From contig NC_133387.1 of the NCBI RefSeq assembly GCF_047511655.1, positions 25,042,353 through 25,106,352 of the forward strand: a DNA stretch of 64,000 nt, read 5' to 3'. The number at the start of each line of letters is the position of its first letter. Within the stretch, counting starts at the first letter, position 1. Shown here in pieces: positions 56,801 to 64,000 of the stretch. A program made the translations under genes and the position numbers. Source of the stretch: Castor canadensis. Lineage: Eukaryota; Chordata; Mammalia; Rodentia; Castoridae. Below the pieces are notes generated by a model. The model made no database searches and was not told where the DNA came from. It was given only the letters and a program-made list of their open reading frames with translations.

Positions 56801-59800
56801 ACCAAAGATGCCCAGGCTGGAATCCAGAGGTTAAAAATATGAGCTTCTGGCCTCTGCTTGACTCTACTTGATTCAAAAGCTACTTCAAATGCTGTCCTGA
56901 GTGGGGAAAGGACCAGCAAGGAAGGAGTGGGGCAGCACTGATAATATTCCTGACAATGGATGCCCAGGGCTAATAAAGCACCTTCCATCACAGTGTCTTA
57001 ACTCATCCCAGTGGTCCCCATAGCACACAGAGGGGTGAAAAAAGGCAGCTATTTTTCCAAGTTTTAAATTCAACTTGGAGCAATTTCTCCAGGCCATGGA
57101 AAATCAGCAACCTGATTCTGGGGAGAAAATTAGAACTCCCAGGCCAAAGGGAAAGCAAGAGTTGGAACATATACAGGAGGAACTGGTCCTGGATCCAAGG
57201 GAGTCAGCAGCTTTCAATATTAGACTCCAAATGCCCCAAGAGCAGGGAGCCTACAGTAGCAGCAGAGGCGGCCACTGCCACCACCACTGAGTGTGAGCCT
57301 AGATGATACTACCTTCCAATGTGGCCCAGGCACAGACACAAACACCACCCCCACATGCACCCCAGCCGCTGGCCGGACAGTATTCTGCCTGCAAAGTGGG
57401 TTGACAGTCCATGCCATGCGTGCTTCCGGGCAGAAGAGGAGATTTAATGAGGACAGTGGAAGCCTGCAAAGAACAAAGCACCGTAACTGGTCCCCTTCTG
57501 AAGTGGGATGGGAAGAAAGACAATGTCTGACCTGGGCAAGCCGTCCTTCATCTCCAGTTGCAGGGGTGTGGAATGTAACTATGCAGCTCTGGGCCTGGTA
57601 GGAGGGAACAGTCAGTATTCCCTAGGATGGGCAATATCCCAGGGATACTAAGATACAGAGAGATTCGTTCTTCGATCCAGCCCCAGGTATTAAAGAAATA
57701 AAACAGCCCCAAAGTGATTCATTCATCTTCAAATAAATTCAGAGTCAGACAAATTTCTCCTTTAGATTAATGACAGAGAGACAGATACATTGGCTTAGAG
57801 TAGCCCCATAAGTTGGGACCAGAAAGAAGCTGGGCCACTTGTCCCTTATTGTGCTATTTCTAGAGCCTCTGACTTTTTTGCATCATCAGTAGTGCCCAAA
57901 AGGGGCTCTCCACTAACTGGAGGTGGTGCCAGTCTGTCTAGCCAGGTCCTCTAACCTTGAATAAAGCATTGTAACCAAAATAAATGGGTCTATGAGTGAA
58001 ACTCTCTCCCTCGCTGCAACCTCCCAAAGTTATGTGTCTGATAAAAGGGGTGTGGAGTGAGGCAGAGAAGTCCAAGAAAATGACCAAGAACATAGGGTGA
58101 GATGCACCCAGCTGCTGTCACTGGTGAGCACAGATAAGAATGAGGTGCCAAAGGCTCCAAAGGAGACAGAGTTGGCTGAGAGAGAAAGGAAGCCAGAATG
58201 AGAACCTGAGGTCCTTGGGATGCTGGTGTTGGCTGTGAAGATGGCAGGTTCCAATCTGGCACACTCAATGAGTATGAGGAGGCTGCACTGGTACTTGTCC
58301 CTAAGTGACAAGTTCCCCACAGCACATTTCCCCAGCCCTGCAGAGCAGTGGTGAGGGATTTTCTTCTGTTTTTCCCTAACCTCCAGCGGAAGCAGAACAC
58401 AGACCATGGGAACTTGGGTTGACTGATTAACTGCTATATTGCCACTACCCCAGCTACCGTAGTAGCCATCTGGGTTAAGGACTTCCCCTAGAGGCACCCT
58501 GGTTCAGAAGAAAAATCACCAGATCAAGCCTGCTAACCAGCTGTTGGACCCTGGGGCAAAACATTTAACATCACTGAGATTTAGCTTTCTCTCACATAAA
58601 ATGTGAAGGCTGGACGAGATGCCTGATAACATTTTTTTTCCTCCAGTTCTAAAACAGAATTTGATAGAAGCCCAAACTTCAATTTTCCCAAGAGTAGATG
58701 GCTGAGTGTGAGCTGTCATCACCACCCTCTGGGATTTCTCTCATTTGTCCCAACAGGCTAGCACTTATGTACTTTGTGTCTGCACTTCACACCACGGGTC
58801 TTGTGAAACCTTTCCAGCAGCTTCTTTAGATGTTTTTCTCTTAGGAAACATTTTAGACTCACAGTTCCTCCCTCCTGCAAATCAAAACTGTTGGTGTCAA
58901 GATGAGGTGGACAAGGATGCCAGGCTCCCAGAGCCGCAGCTCTGGTGTGGTCAAGCAGGCAGAGAAGTGAGGAAATGGGCAAGGACTTCCCTATGTTCTC
59001 AAATCTGAGAGACCCAGCCACTCTCTAGCCAGGAAACAGGATAGAGCTAGCATTTCATGATCTGCTCCAGCTGAATTCTCAGCTCTAGCAGAGTGTTTCT
59101 GCCATCCCCGATCACACTGAGTTTGATTTTATTGGGGAGGGAAGGAAGGCCTGCAGACTTGAACCTAGTTGCCTAGGTCAGTCAGCAATAATGGCAGAGT
59201 GGGGATGGAAAGCTAGGTGTCAGAAGCCCCAGGCTAGTTATTTTGTCCACTTCTCCAACCACAAGCAGAAGATTCTGAAAGGACCTCTGGCCTTCCAGCC
59301 CAACACAGGGTCCTGTTTAAAGAAGCTGGAGACTGTCAGGCTCCAGGGGAGGACACCAGTCCTGAGAGAGGTAGGGCAAAGTTTGGGGGCAATGCTGGGA
59401 TGGGAAAGGACATCAGATCTAGAAGCCTTCTCTGCCTTTGCAGAGAGAGGGCACCTGAGGCCTGCAAAAGGAAGAGATGAAGCCCTTTGACCCATCCTCC
59501 CAGAGTGGAGGAGGAGGGGATGTTTGGGTTTTTCCTTCTCTCCCTTCCTTTTTTTTTTTTTTTTTTGCCAGCGGAGCCTCCCAGCCCCCAGGCCTGAAAG
59601 TCCCCAATCATGAATGTGCCAGTGGGGCTGGCCCTAGCGCAACGGGAAAACCCGCACCTCCCCCAAACCCACCTTTTTGGCCTGACACAGATTCTCATGC
59701 CTTGCAGTAAGGAAGGATGCCCCTTCCTGACACCACGATGTCCCTCCCCAGGAGAATTTCCCCCAAAGTGTCTCAAGCCCAGAAAACTAGGTAGTGCGGC

Positions 59801-60026
59801 TCACCACGCTCGCTTGGCACCGGGCATCCCCGCCGCCCCTCCCCAGCCGCGGGCAGCGCCCCCACCTCCACTCTCTTGGAGGGTACCCTGCAGCCCAAGA
59901 GCCCGCACGACCCCCAAGGCTCACCCAGAAGAGCATGTTGAAGAAGAAGAGCAGGTATTTCACCAGCGGGCTGACGAAGGAGAACTCCTCCCGGTAGGCA
60001 GCCGGCGCCCCCGGTCTCCGCGCCAT
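41785..60026 (-). CDS. TSPAN33: Tetraspanin-33 (TSPAN33), complete 8-exon coding region, 283 aa
   Basis: Four-pass tetraspanin of the TspanC8 group, which binds the metalloprotease ADAM10 and helps it leave the ER and reach the surface; known from erythroid progenitors (also called Penumbra) and activated B cells. Joined exons (complement): 59925-60026, 47594-47651, 46831-46958, 46456-46530, 44631-44726, 42655-42783, 42096-42257, 41785-41886. All GT-AG, phases consistent. TM1 about 20-46, TM2 about 64-84, TM3 about 97-118, TM4 about 235-258. The large loop has CCG (156-158) and eight cysteines (156, 157, 173, 183, 189, 190, 203, 224), the TspanC8 signature. Length equals human. Start at 60026 has A at -3 and G at +4. 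The nearest alternatives, TSPAN5/14/15/17, do not share the HRADPWY C-terminus I recall for TSPAN33. Confidence 0.97.
42096..42257 (-). CDS. TSPAN33: TSPAN33 coding exon 7
   Basis: 54 codons, [20 protein letters not shown] to GLAIPQ: end of the large loop (last two cysteines) and most of TM4. Donor GTAATG. Confidence 0.96.
42655..42783 (-). CDS. TSPAN33: TSPAN33 coding exon 6
   Basis: 43 codons, [20 protein letters not shown] to CCLPTPNQ: variable part of the large loop with six of the eight cysteines. Donor GTGAGC. Confidence 0.96.
43137..43312 (+). repeat. ID-like and ID SINEs side by side, TSPAN33 intron 5
   Basis: First copy: gctggcagagtggctcaagt to gagttcaaaccacagtgctg. Second: ggctgggggtgtagctcatg to gagtaccacc with an A tail. 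Confidence 0.85.
43660..43860 (+). repeat. composite SINE inside L1
   Basis: tgactcacgcctgtaatcct, then gggctggtggagtggctcaa; the right half is shortened (aggtgtaggatctgagtt). Confidence 0.8.
44145..44228 (+). repeat. ID SINE inside L1
   Basis: ctgggttggggtgtacctca to cttgaattcatcctccgcat. Confidence 0.7.
44631..44726 (-). CDS. TSPAN33: TSPAN33 coding exon 5
   Basis: 32 codons, [19 protein letters not shown] to DFGQKK: first helices of the large extracellular loop. Donor is GTCTGG, clearly off consensus after AAG. Confidence 0.95.
44730..46450. other. TSPAN33 intron 4, unique
   Basis: About 1.7 kb with no repeats recognised. Open frames in it (44523-45153) are unsupported and partly antisense to exon 5. 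Confidence 0.5.
46456..46530 (-). CDS. TSPAN33: TSPAN33 coding exon 4
   Basis: 25 codons, TM3: [20 protein letters not shown] then VFSDK. Phase 0 at both ends; donor GTAGCA is weak. Confidence 0.96.
46831..46958 (-). CDS. TSPAN33: TSPAN33 coding exon 3
   Basis: [20 protein letters not shown], then TM2 and the short inner loop [17 protein letters not shown]. Donor GTGAGT at 46830. Confidence 0.96.
47594..47651 (-). CDS. TSPAN33: TSPAN33 coding exon 2
   Basis: [19 protein letters not shown]: rest of TM1 and the start of the small extracellular loop; 58 nt, ends with one base of a Glu codon. Donor GTGAGT. Too short to stand out as an ORF. Confidence 0.95.
47925..48240 (+). repeat. ID SINE and B1-type SINE
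   Basis: ID at 47925-48010 (ggtataggtcagtggtaaag to gggttccaatcccaacacca); B1 at 48122-48240 (ggttcatccctgtaagacca, gaggttgaggtgggagaatc). Confidence 0.75.
48752..48765. promoter_or_regulatory. RFX X-box-like palindrome in TSPAN33 intron 1
   Basis: gtcgccatggcaat matches GTNRCC-N2-RGYAAC at 11 of 12 defined positions. It lies in repeat-free DNA (48241-49071). Binding is not shown by the sequence. Confidence 0.4.
49072..49163 (+). repeat. ID-like SINE monomer
   Basis: gctggtagaatagttcaagt to gagttcaaaccccagtactg, A16 tail. Confidence 0.85.
49676..50214 (+). mobile_element. MLT1-type solo LTR with a nested ID SINE
   Basis: gatgtccacgtcctaatttc, ttggagatggggagattatc, gagtcagagaaggaggtatg, ggccagtgagacctgttttg, gggtaatttgttacagttgc. 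The ID at 49968-50048 interrupts it. Confidence 0.85.
49968..50048 (+). repeat. ID SINE inside MLT1
   Basis: gggctgaggatatacctcag, gtagagcacttgcctagcat, A-rich tail. Confidence 0.85.
50564..50885. repeat. ID SINE (+), (TA)n, and composite SINE (-)
   Basis: ID at 50564-50650 (gtagctcagtggaagagcgc to gtttgatccccagcactgg); (TA)n near 50680-50695; antisense dimer at 50698-50885. Confidence 0.85.
51704..52060 (+). repeat. SINE left-half fragment and composite SINE
   Basis: Fragment at 51704-51772 (gcctgtaattctagctacct); dimer at 51862-52060 (tttgaggccagcctgggcaa, aagtgtggctcaactggga, gagttcaaaccccagcccca). Confidence 0.75.
52302..52627 (+). repeat. composite SINE followed by an ID-like SINE
   Basis: Dimer at 52302-52482 with a shortened right half (aaggtgtaggccctgagttc); monomer at 52531-52627 (gctgatggaatggctcaagt, A17 tail). 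Confidence 0.85.
52628..53282 (-). repeat. L1 3' end, antisense
   Basis: agtgcattcatactgctgtg, accatcaccatcagggtcca, tggctactatgaataaaagt, gggcatatacctaggattag. Confidence 0.75.
53283..53785 (-). repeat. tandem cluster of antisense SINEs
   Basis: B1 end (53283-53362), ID-like (53371-53455), ID-like (53457-53542), then two left-half units with gggattacaggtatgtacca and ggaattacaggcatgggcta. Confidence 0.75.
53786..59920. other. repeat-poor promoter-proximal part of TSPAN33 intron 1
   Basis: Over 6 kb with one clear young SINE (ID, 55350-55433). GATA-type motifs AGATAAG lie near 54140 and 58129. MIR-like text near 58516-58620 is weak. No supported exon. Confidence 0.5.
55350..55433 (+). repeat. 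ID SINE
   Basis: gtaggggatgtagttcagga to gggttccatccccagcacca. Confidence 0.85.
59925..60026 (-). CDS. TSPAN33: TSPAN33 coding exon 1
   Basis: 34 codons, [17 protein letters not shown] through NMLFW: cytoplasmic N-terminus and first half of TM1. Donor GTGAGC at 59924. Confidence 0.96.
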
Positions 60027-60334
60027 GGTCCCCCGCTGCCCCCGGGGGCCTATCTCCCAGCGGCGGCCGGCCCACCTGCGCGCCCCGCACCCAGGCGCAC
60101 GAGCCGCGCCGCCGCGGGAGCCCGAGCCGAGAGCGGGAGCCGCGCCGCGGCGGGAGCCGCCCGAGCCGTGCGTCGGGGAGGCGCGCGGGTAGCGAACGGC
60201 GGCGCCGCCGCCGGAGCTGCGGGAGTCGCGGCGGGCGTCGCGGCGGGCAGCGTGAGCTGCCGAGACTCCACCGCCGCCGCAGGACCAGCCCGGCCCGCCG
60301 GCTCCCAGGACACTGGTCCCGCCCCCGGATGCCG

Positions 60335-60369
60335 ATTGGTGCAGCTGCTGAAGCCTGACTTCTCATTGG
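60335..60369 (-). promoter_or_regulatory. paired CCAAT boxes (NF-Y type)
   Basis: ACCAATG at about 60364-60370 and ACCAATC at about 60334-60340 on the minus strand, about three helical turns apart, roughly 310-340 bp upstream of the TSPAN33 ATG. Such spacing is common in NF-Y promoters. Confidence 0.6.
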
Positions 60370-60599
60370 TCTGTGGCTGATGTCACTAAGTATCCAGCCA
60401 TCCCTCTCCTCCGAGAGGCGGGGGAGACACCTGTTCCGTGAGAGACAACTTGTTAAAGGGTCAGCGGTTCTGCCTCCCCTCCACCGAGAAGGAAAGCCTC
60501 AGGTTGCAGCTGCTCAAGGGAAAAAGAATGAGGAAGAGGAATGCATCCTGCAGCCCACGCCCACGTCCTCTCTCTCCCCAGTTCTGGGCACACATGCAA

Positions 60600-60600
<1 letters not shown>

Positions 60601-60639
<39 letters not shown>
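60601..60639. repeat. (CA)n microsatellite
   Basis: About 39 bp CA repeat with a cgcg interruption, upstream of the TSPAN33 promoter. Confidence 0.95.
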
Positions 60640-60642
<3 letters not shown>

Positions 60643-61049
60643 AAAATCAACAAGTACGCACTCCGTGTGTTGAGCAAAGCGCGGAAAACTGTGGGAACAC
60701 AGGAGCATAGAGATCATTCCCGAGGGGCGGGGATGACAATAAAATCAGAGACAGAGCCGACGGGTTACAATGGGAGACTACTTTAAGAGAAGATGCAATC
60801 CTATTTAGCAACTAAATATTTTAAATGCTTGTTTTAAAAACCCTATAACCCAATAGTGGAAATTTGAAACATTCCTGTCAATCTTGCTATCCTAATTCAT
60901 TATTATCTCGATCCCCCTGTCCAGGTCTCCTTAGAATCTTGGTCTACATGCAAACACTCTCTCTAACTTGCTGACAGGACATGCACAGACCGAGTGCAGG
61001 GTAGGTGGTGGATACAAGCGTGTTGGCTACAAACATGGATCTCAGGGAG

Positions 61050-61200
61050 GACCTGAGTTCACCATCATTAGCACCATCTCTCCAAGCCTCCGTTTGTTTA
61101 ATGATAAATGGGGAGAGCCCTAGCCTAACTAACAACGTTGAAGAAAGAATTAAATGAGATAATATGAGTAAATCGCTCACACAAGGATGGCTCATAGAAG
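61050..61200 (+). repeat. MIR-like relic
   Basis: gaggacctgagttcaccatc and agaattaaatgagataatat follow the MIR order, but divergence is high. Confidence 0.5.
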
Positions 61201-61595
61201 GACTCCTTAAGTGCAGTATTTTGTCTTAATGGAATTTAGAATCCAGTATGGAAATAAAACTGCACAAATAACTTGTACGTTTGGTGGAAGTTTAGCACCA
61301 AAAGGTCTCATAGTAAGAGGACTTAGCAGAGGATGAGGTTTAGAGTAACAAAGACGGAGAGGAAGTGTAATCTAGGTGGACAAAAAATGGTGAACCAAAG
61401 CTTGGAGGTACAGAAGCACACTGTGTGTTGAGGGAAAAATAAACAGATCGCTTTGGCTGGAGCATAGGATATGCTTAGTATAGCAGTGGACACATGTTAA
61501 ATTGAGTTAAAATTGTGAAAGGACTTGAATATCAGAAGAGACCTGACATATTTTTAGTATAAAACAGTAACAACAACAAAAGTAAAACAAAGCCA

Positions 61596-62110
61596 GCCCT
61601 ATATGGTGGTACATACCAGTAATCCCAGCACTTGGGAGGCTGAGGTAGGAGGATCACAAGTTCAAGGTTAGCTTGGGCTGCATAGAAGACTGTCTAAAAA
61701 AAAAAATCTTTTTTTTTTTTTTGGTGGTACTGGGGTTTGAACTCAGGGCCTCATGCTTGCTTGGCAGGTGCTTCACCACTTTGATTATTTTTGAGATAAG
61801 GTCTTGCTTTACACCTGGGCCTGCTTGAACAGCAATCCTCTATTTGTGCTTCCCATCATGGTTAGGGTGACAGCCGATGCCACCATGCCAGCCTATTTTC
61901 CCTTGGGTGGTCTTGAACTGTGACTCTCCCAATCTGTACTTCACAAGTAGCTAGTATTACAGACATGAGTGACTGCTCTGACTTTTGTTTTGTTTTGTTT
62001 TGAGATGACAAAATTGCTATATCACCTAGGTTAGCCTCAAACTCGTAATTCTCTCACCTCAGCCTCCCAAGTAGATGGGATTATAGACATGAACCACCAT
62101 GCCTGGCTTT
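61596..62110. repeat. B1 (+), antisense ID-like/composite, antisense B1
   Basis: B1 at 61596-61700 (aatcccagcacttgggaggc); antisense units from 61705 (tggtactggggtttgaactc) and another B1 end to 62110 (cagcctcccaagtagatggg). Confidence 0.75.
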
Positions 62111-62341
62111 GTACCCAGTTCATTTGCAAATTTCCCTAATTGACTCCAAAATATCTCTTACAACCAGGTTGTTCAAACCAGGATTTAATGAAGAACTAGT
62201 CATCACATTTGCTGTTATGTGGGGCTCTTTATGAGAAACTAAATTTATTGGGAATTTATTGACATTTAGGTCCTCAGGGATACACCAGAATGACATGGAT
62301 AGAGAAGTGAGGAGGTCATTTCAGGAGCAGAGATCAACGTA

Positions 62342-62595
62342 AGCAAATGCGCTGGTGGCCAATGGCTCACGTCTATAATCCCAGCTACTCAGGTGGTAGA
62401 GATCAGGAGTATCAAGGTTTGAAGCCAGCCCTGAGCAAATAGTTCAGGATTCCCTATCTTGAGAAAAAAAAAAAAAACCATCACAAAAAAGGACTGGTGG
62501 AGTGGCTCAAGTCATAAGAGCACCTGTCTGGCAAGTGTGAAGCCTGGAGTTCAAACCCTAGTGCCACTAAAAAAAAAAAAAAAAAAAAAAAAAAG
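62342..62595 (+). repeat. composite SINE, long A tail
   Basis: ggctcacgtctataatccca, ggactggtggagtggctcaa, gagttcaaaccctagtgcca, then about 25 A. Confidence 0.85.
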
Positions 62596-62810
62596 TGAGC
62601 AAATGAAGAGAGACTGAAAGGTGGCAGGTGTTTGGTGAGTAGTAAAAAGCCAGGTTAGTTAGGATCAAAGGGAAGTGAATCGGAAGAAAAAATGAACAAA
62701 ATAAATGGAAGATCAATCGTGGAGGGCCTTGAAGTTGTTTCCTGTTCACTCTGTAGATAACTCAATAATCATAGCTATGAATAGCCCATCAGGCCTATAG
62801 GACAGTGACT
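62596..62810 (-). repeat. possible L2 relic, antisense
   Basis: gagagactgaaaggtggcag and tggagggccttgaagttgtt resemble antisense L2 3' text; similar text near 62270-62335. Confidence 0.4.
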
Positions 62811-62882
62811 GTTTTATTCACCTAACAGACCAAAACTTGTGGGCACTCAGGATGTATTGTTGAAAATGTGTACTGAAGGTTT

Positions 62883-62972
62883 TGTTTTGTTTTGCTTCCT
62901 GTGCTGGGGATCGAACCCAGGGCTTTGTGCATACAAGTCAAATGTCCTATCACTGAGCTACAACCCCAGCCT
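62883..62972 (-). repeat. ID SINE, antisense
   Basis: ctggggatcgaacccagggc to tatcactgagctacaacccc. Confidence 0.85.
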
Positions 62973-63187
62973 TGAACAATGTTTAATCGGAGACTGACAT
63001 GCCAAAATCTCCCTCTAGGAAGCTTTTAAAAATTTAGTGATACTGATGGTAAATGAAATAAGAATTTCAAGAAGAGAACAGGTAGGATGGGTTGGAGGAA
63101 CTGCAGAGGCTTTGTAGAGCAGGTGGGGTTTTGCTAAGCAAGTGGTAGAGGAGCAAAAGCCAAGAGGAGGAGTCAAGAGGAGCCGAG

Positions 63188-63405
63188 GGTCGGTAGCTCA
63201 CACCTGTAATCCTAGCTACTCAGAAGGCAGAAATCAGGAGTATTGAAGTTTGAAGCCAGCCCCCAGCAAATAGTTTGTGAGATTCTATCTTGAAAACACC
63301 CAACACACAAAAGGGCTGGTGGAGTGGCTCAAGCAGTAAAAGCACCTGTCTAATAGCAAGTGTAAGGCCCTGGGTTCAAACCCAGTTCCACCAAAAAAGA
63401 AAAAA
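63188..63405 (+). repeat. composite SINE
   Basis: tagctcacacctgtaatcct, gggctggtggagtggctcaa, gggttcaaacccagttccac. Confidence 0.85.
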
Positions 63406-63584
63406 AGAGGAACTGAGGATTGCACTGTCACAGTGACCAACAAAGAGAACACACTTCTGAGAGGTTTTGAGAAATGAGCTTCCAAAAGATAAAGTTAGGA
63501 GAGTTCAGGGGGTCTCGTGTTGCTTATCAGTCTCTGGAGTCACTTGTAAGTAGCCTCTCATCCATCACACTCAAATGAAAGATT

Positions 63585-63790
63585 TGGGGGTTTTGTTTTT
63601 GTTTTGCAGTACTGGTGTTTGAACTTAGGACCTTCACCTTGAGCCATTCCACCAGCCCTTTTTTTTGTGATGGCTTTTTTCAAGATACCGTCTCACAAAC
63701 TATTTGCCTAGGTTGGCTTCAAACCATGATCCTCCTGATCTCTGCCTCCTGAATAGTTAGGATTACAGGCGTGAGCCACTGGCATCGGGT
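63585..63790 (-). repeat. composite SINE, antisense
   Basis: gcagtactggtgtttgaact, gagccattccaccagccc, ctgcctcctgaatagttagg. Confidence 0.85.
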
Positions 63791-63867
63791 TTAAGATTTG
63801 GGGTTTTTAAAATCCTATCCACCTATGTCTTTTTTCTTAAAAAAATAATTTTTAGTCCAACAAAAAA

Positions 63868-63945
63868 GACAAAATTGGGACTGAGCATGTAGCTCAGTGG
63901 TAGAATGCTTACCTAGTGTGACCAGGGTCCAGTACTACAAAAAAG
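63868..63945 (+). repeat. ID SINE, shortened
   Basis: gactgagcatgtagctcagt to agggtccagtactac; the B-box end is partly lost. Confidence 0.75.
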
Positions 63946-64000
63946 GAAAAGAAGATAAACTGAACCTGAAAAGAATCAATAACTTAAGAAAGCATAAACT

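Larger units (their letters stand above)
59800..60375 (-). promoter_or_regulatory. TSPAN33: TSPAN33 CpG-island promoter
   Basis: Very CpG-dense DNA spanning exon 1 and about 300 bp upstream. Contains a GC box near 60318-60327 and two CCAAT boxes on the minus strand at 60335-60339 and 60365-60369, 30 bp apart. There is no ATG between the coding start and these boxes, so no uORF is expected. Confidence 0.85.

Noticed and set aside
59610..60380. 256-codon plus-strand frame across TSPAN33 exon 1
   Set aside because: Antisense to a real exon and its CpG island; GC-rich DNA lacks stops by composition. The Ala/Arg/Pro-rich product resembles nothing.

Overview
The window is mammalian nuclear DNA, most likely from a castorimorph rodent and probably a beaver. 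Multi-exon genes have GT-AG introns, CpG-island promoters and AATAAA poly(A) signals. Old L1, L2, MIR and MaLR relics are present, together with dozens of rodent-type B1 and ID SINEs. The dominant young SINE is a dimer with a B1-like left half and an ID-like right half (core gagttcaaaccccagtac); I associate this form with beaver and its relatives, which is recognition rather than a database match. The SMO protein also carries several residues I recall from mouse rather than human SMO.

Two protein-coding genes are present, both on the minus strand and both intact. SMO (Smoothened, the 7TM transducer of Hedgehog signalling) occupies about 2.6-24.8 kb in 12 coding exons encoding 788 aa. TSPAN33 (a TspanC8 tetraspanin that escorts ADAM10) occupies about 40.8-60.3 kb in 8 coding exons encoding 283 aa. 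Every exon joins in frame, with recognisable splice sites and a stop codon where the family has one. Transcription order is TSPAN33 then SMO, matching the TSPAN33-SMO order I recall for human 7q32. They share a neighbourhood but not a known pathway.

Layout: 1-2.6 kb, SINEs and unique DNA beyond the SMO 3' end. 2.6-10.8 kb, SMO exons 2-12 and the 3'UTR, compact and repeat-poor. 10.8-24.2 kb, SMO intron 1, filled with L1, L2, MIR and SINE insertions but with a clean stretch next to exon 1. 24.2-25.2 kb, SMO exon 1, 5'UTR (with a possible strong-context uORF) and CpG island. 25.2-40.8 kb, intergenic: one L1 broken up by SINEs and a MaLR LTR, MLT1 LTRs, and an orphan CpG island near 40.1-40.4 kb. 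40.8-47.7 kb, TSPAN33 3'UTR and exons 8-2. 47.7-59.9 kb, TSPAN33 intron 1, whose promoter-proximal 6 kb is nearly free of repeats. 59.8-60.4 kb, TSPAN33 exon 1 and promoter. 60.4-64 kb, upstream DNA with SINEs.

I found no new multigene system. The best leads are the orphan CpG island between the genes (Sp1 boxes, a perfect GLI 9-mer, a consensus minus-strand splice donor), the SMO uORF, a 34-bp sequence shared by a SINE cluster and an LTR 605 bp away, and the repeat-poor half of TSPAN33 intron 1. Family comparisons are from memory; no alignment or search was run.
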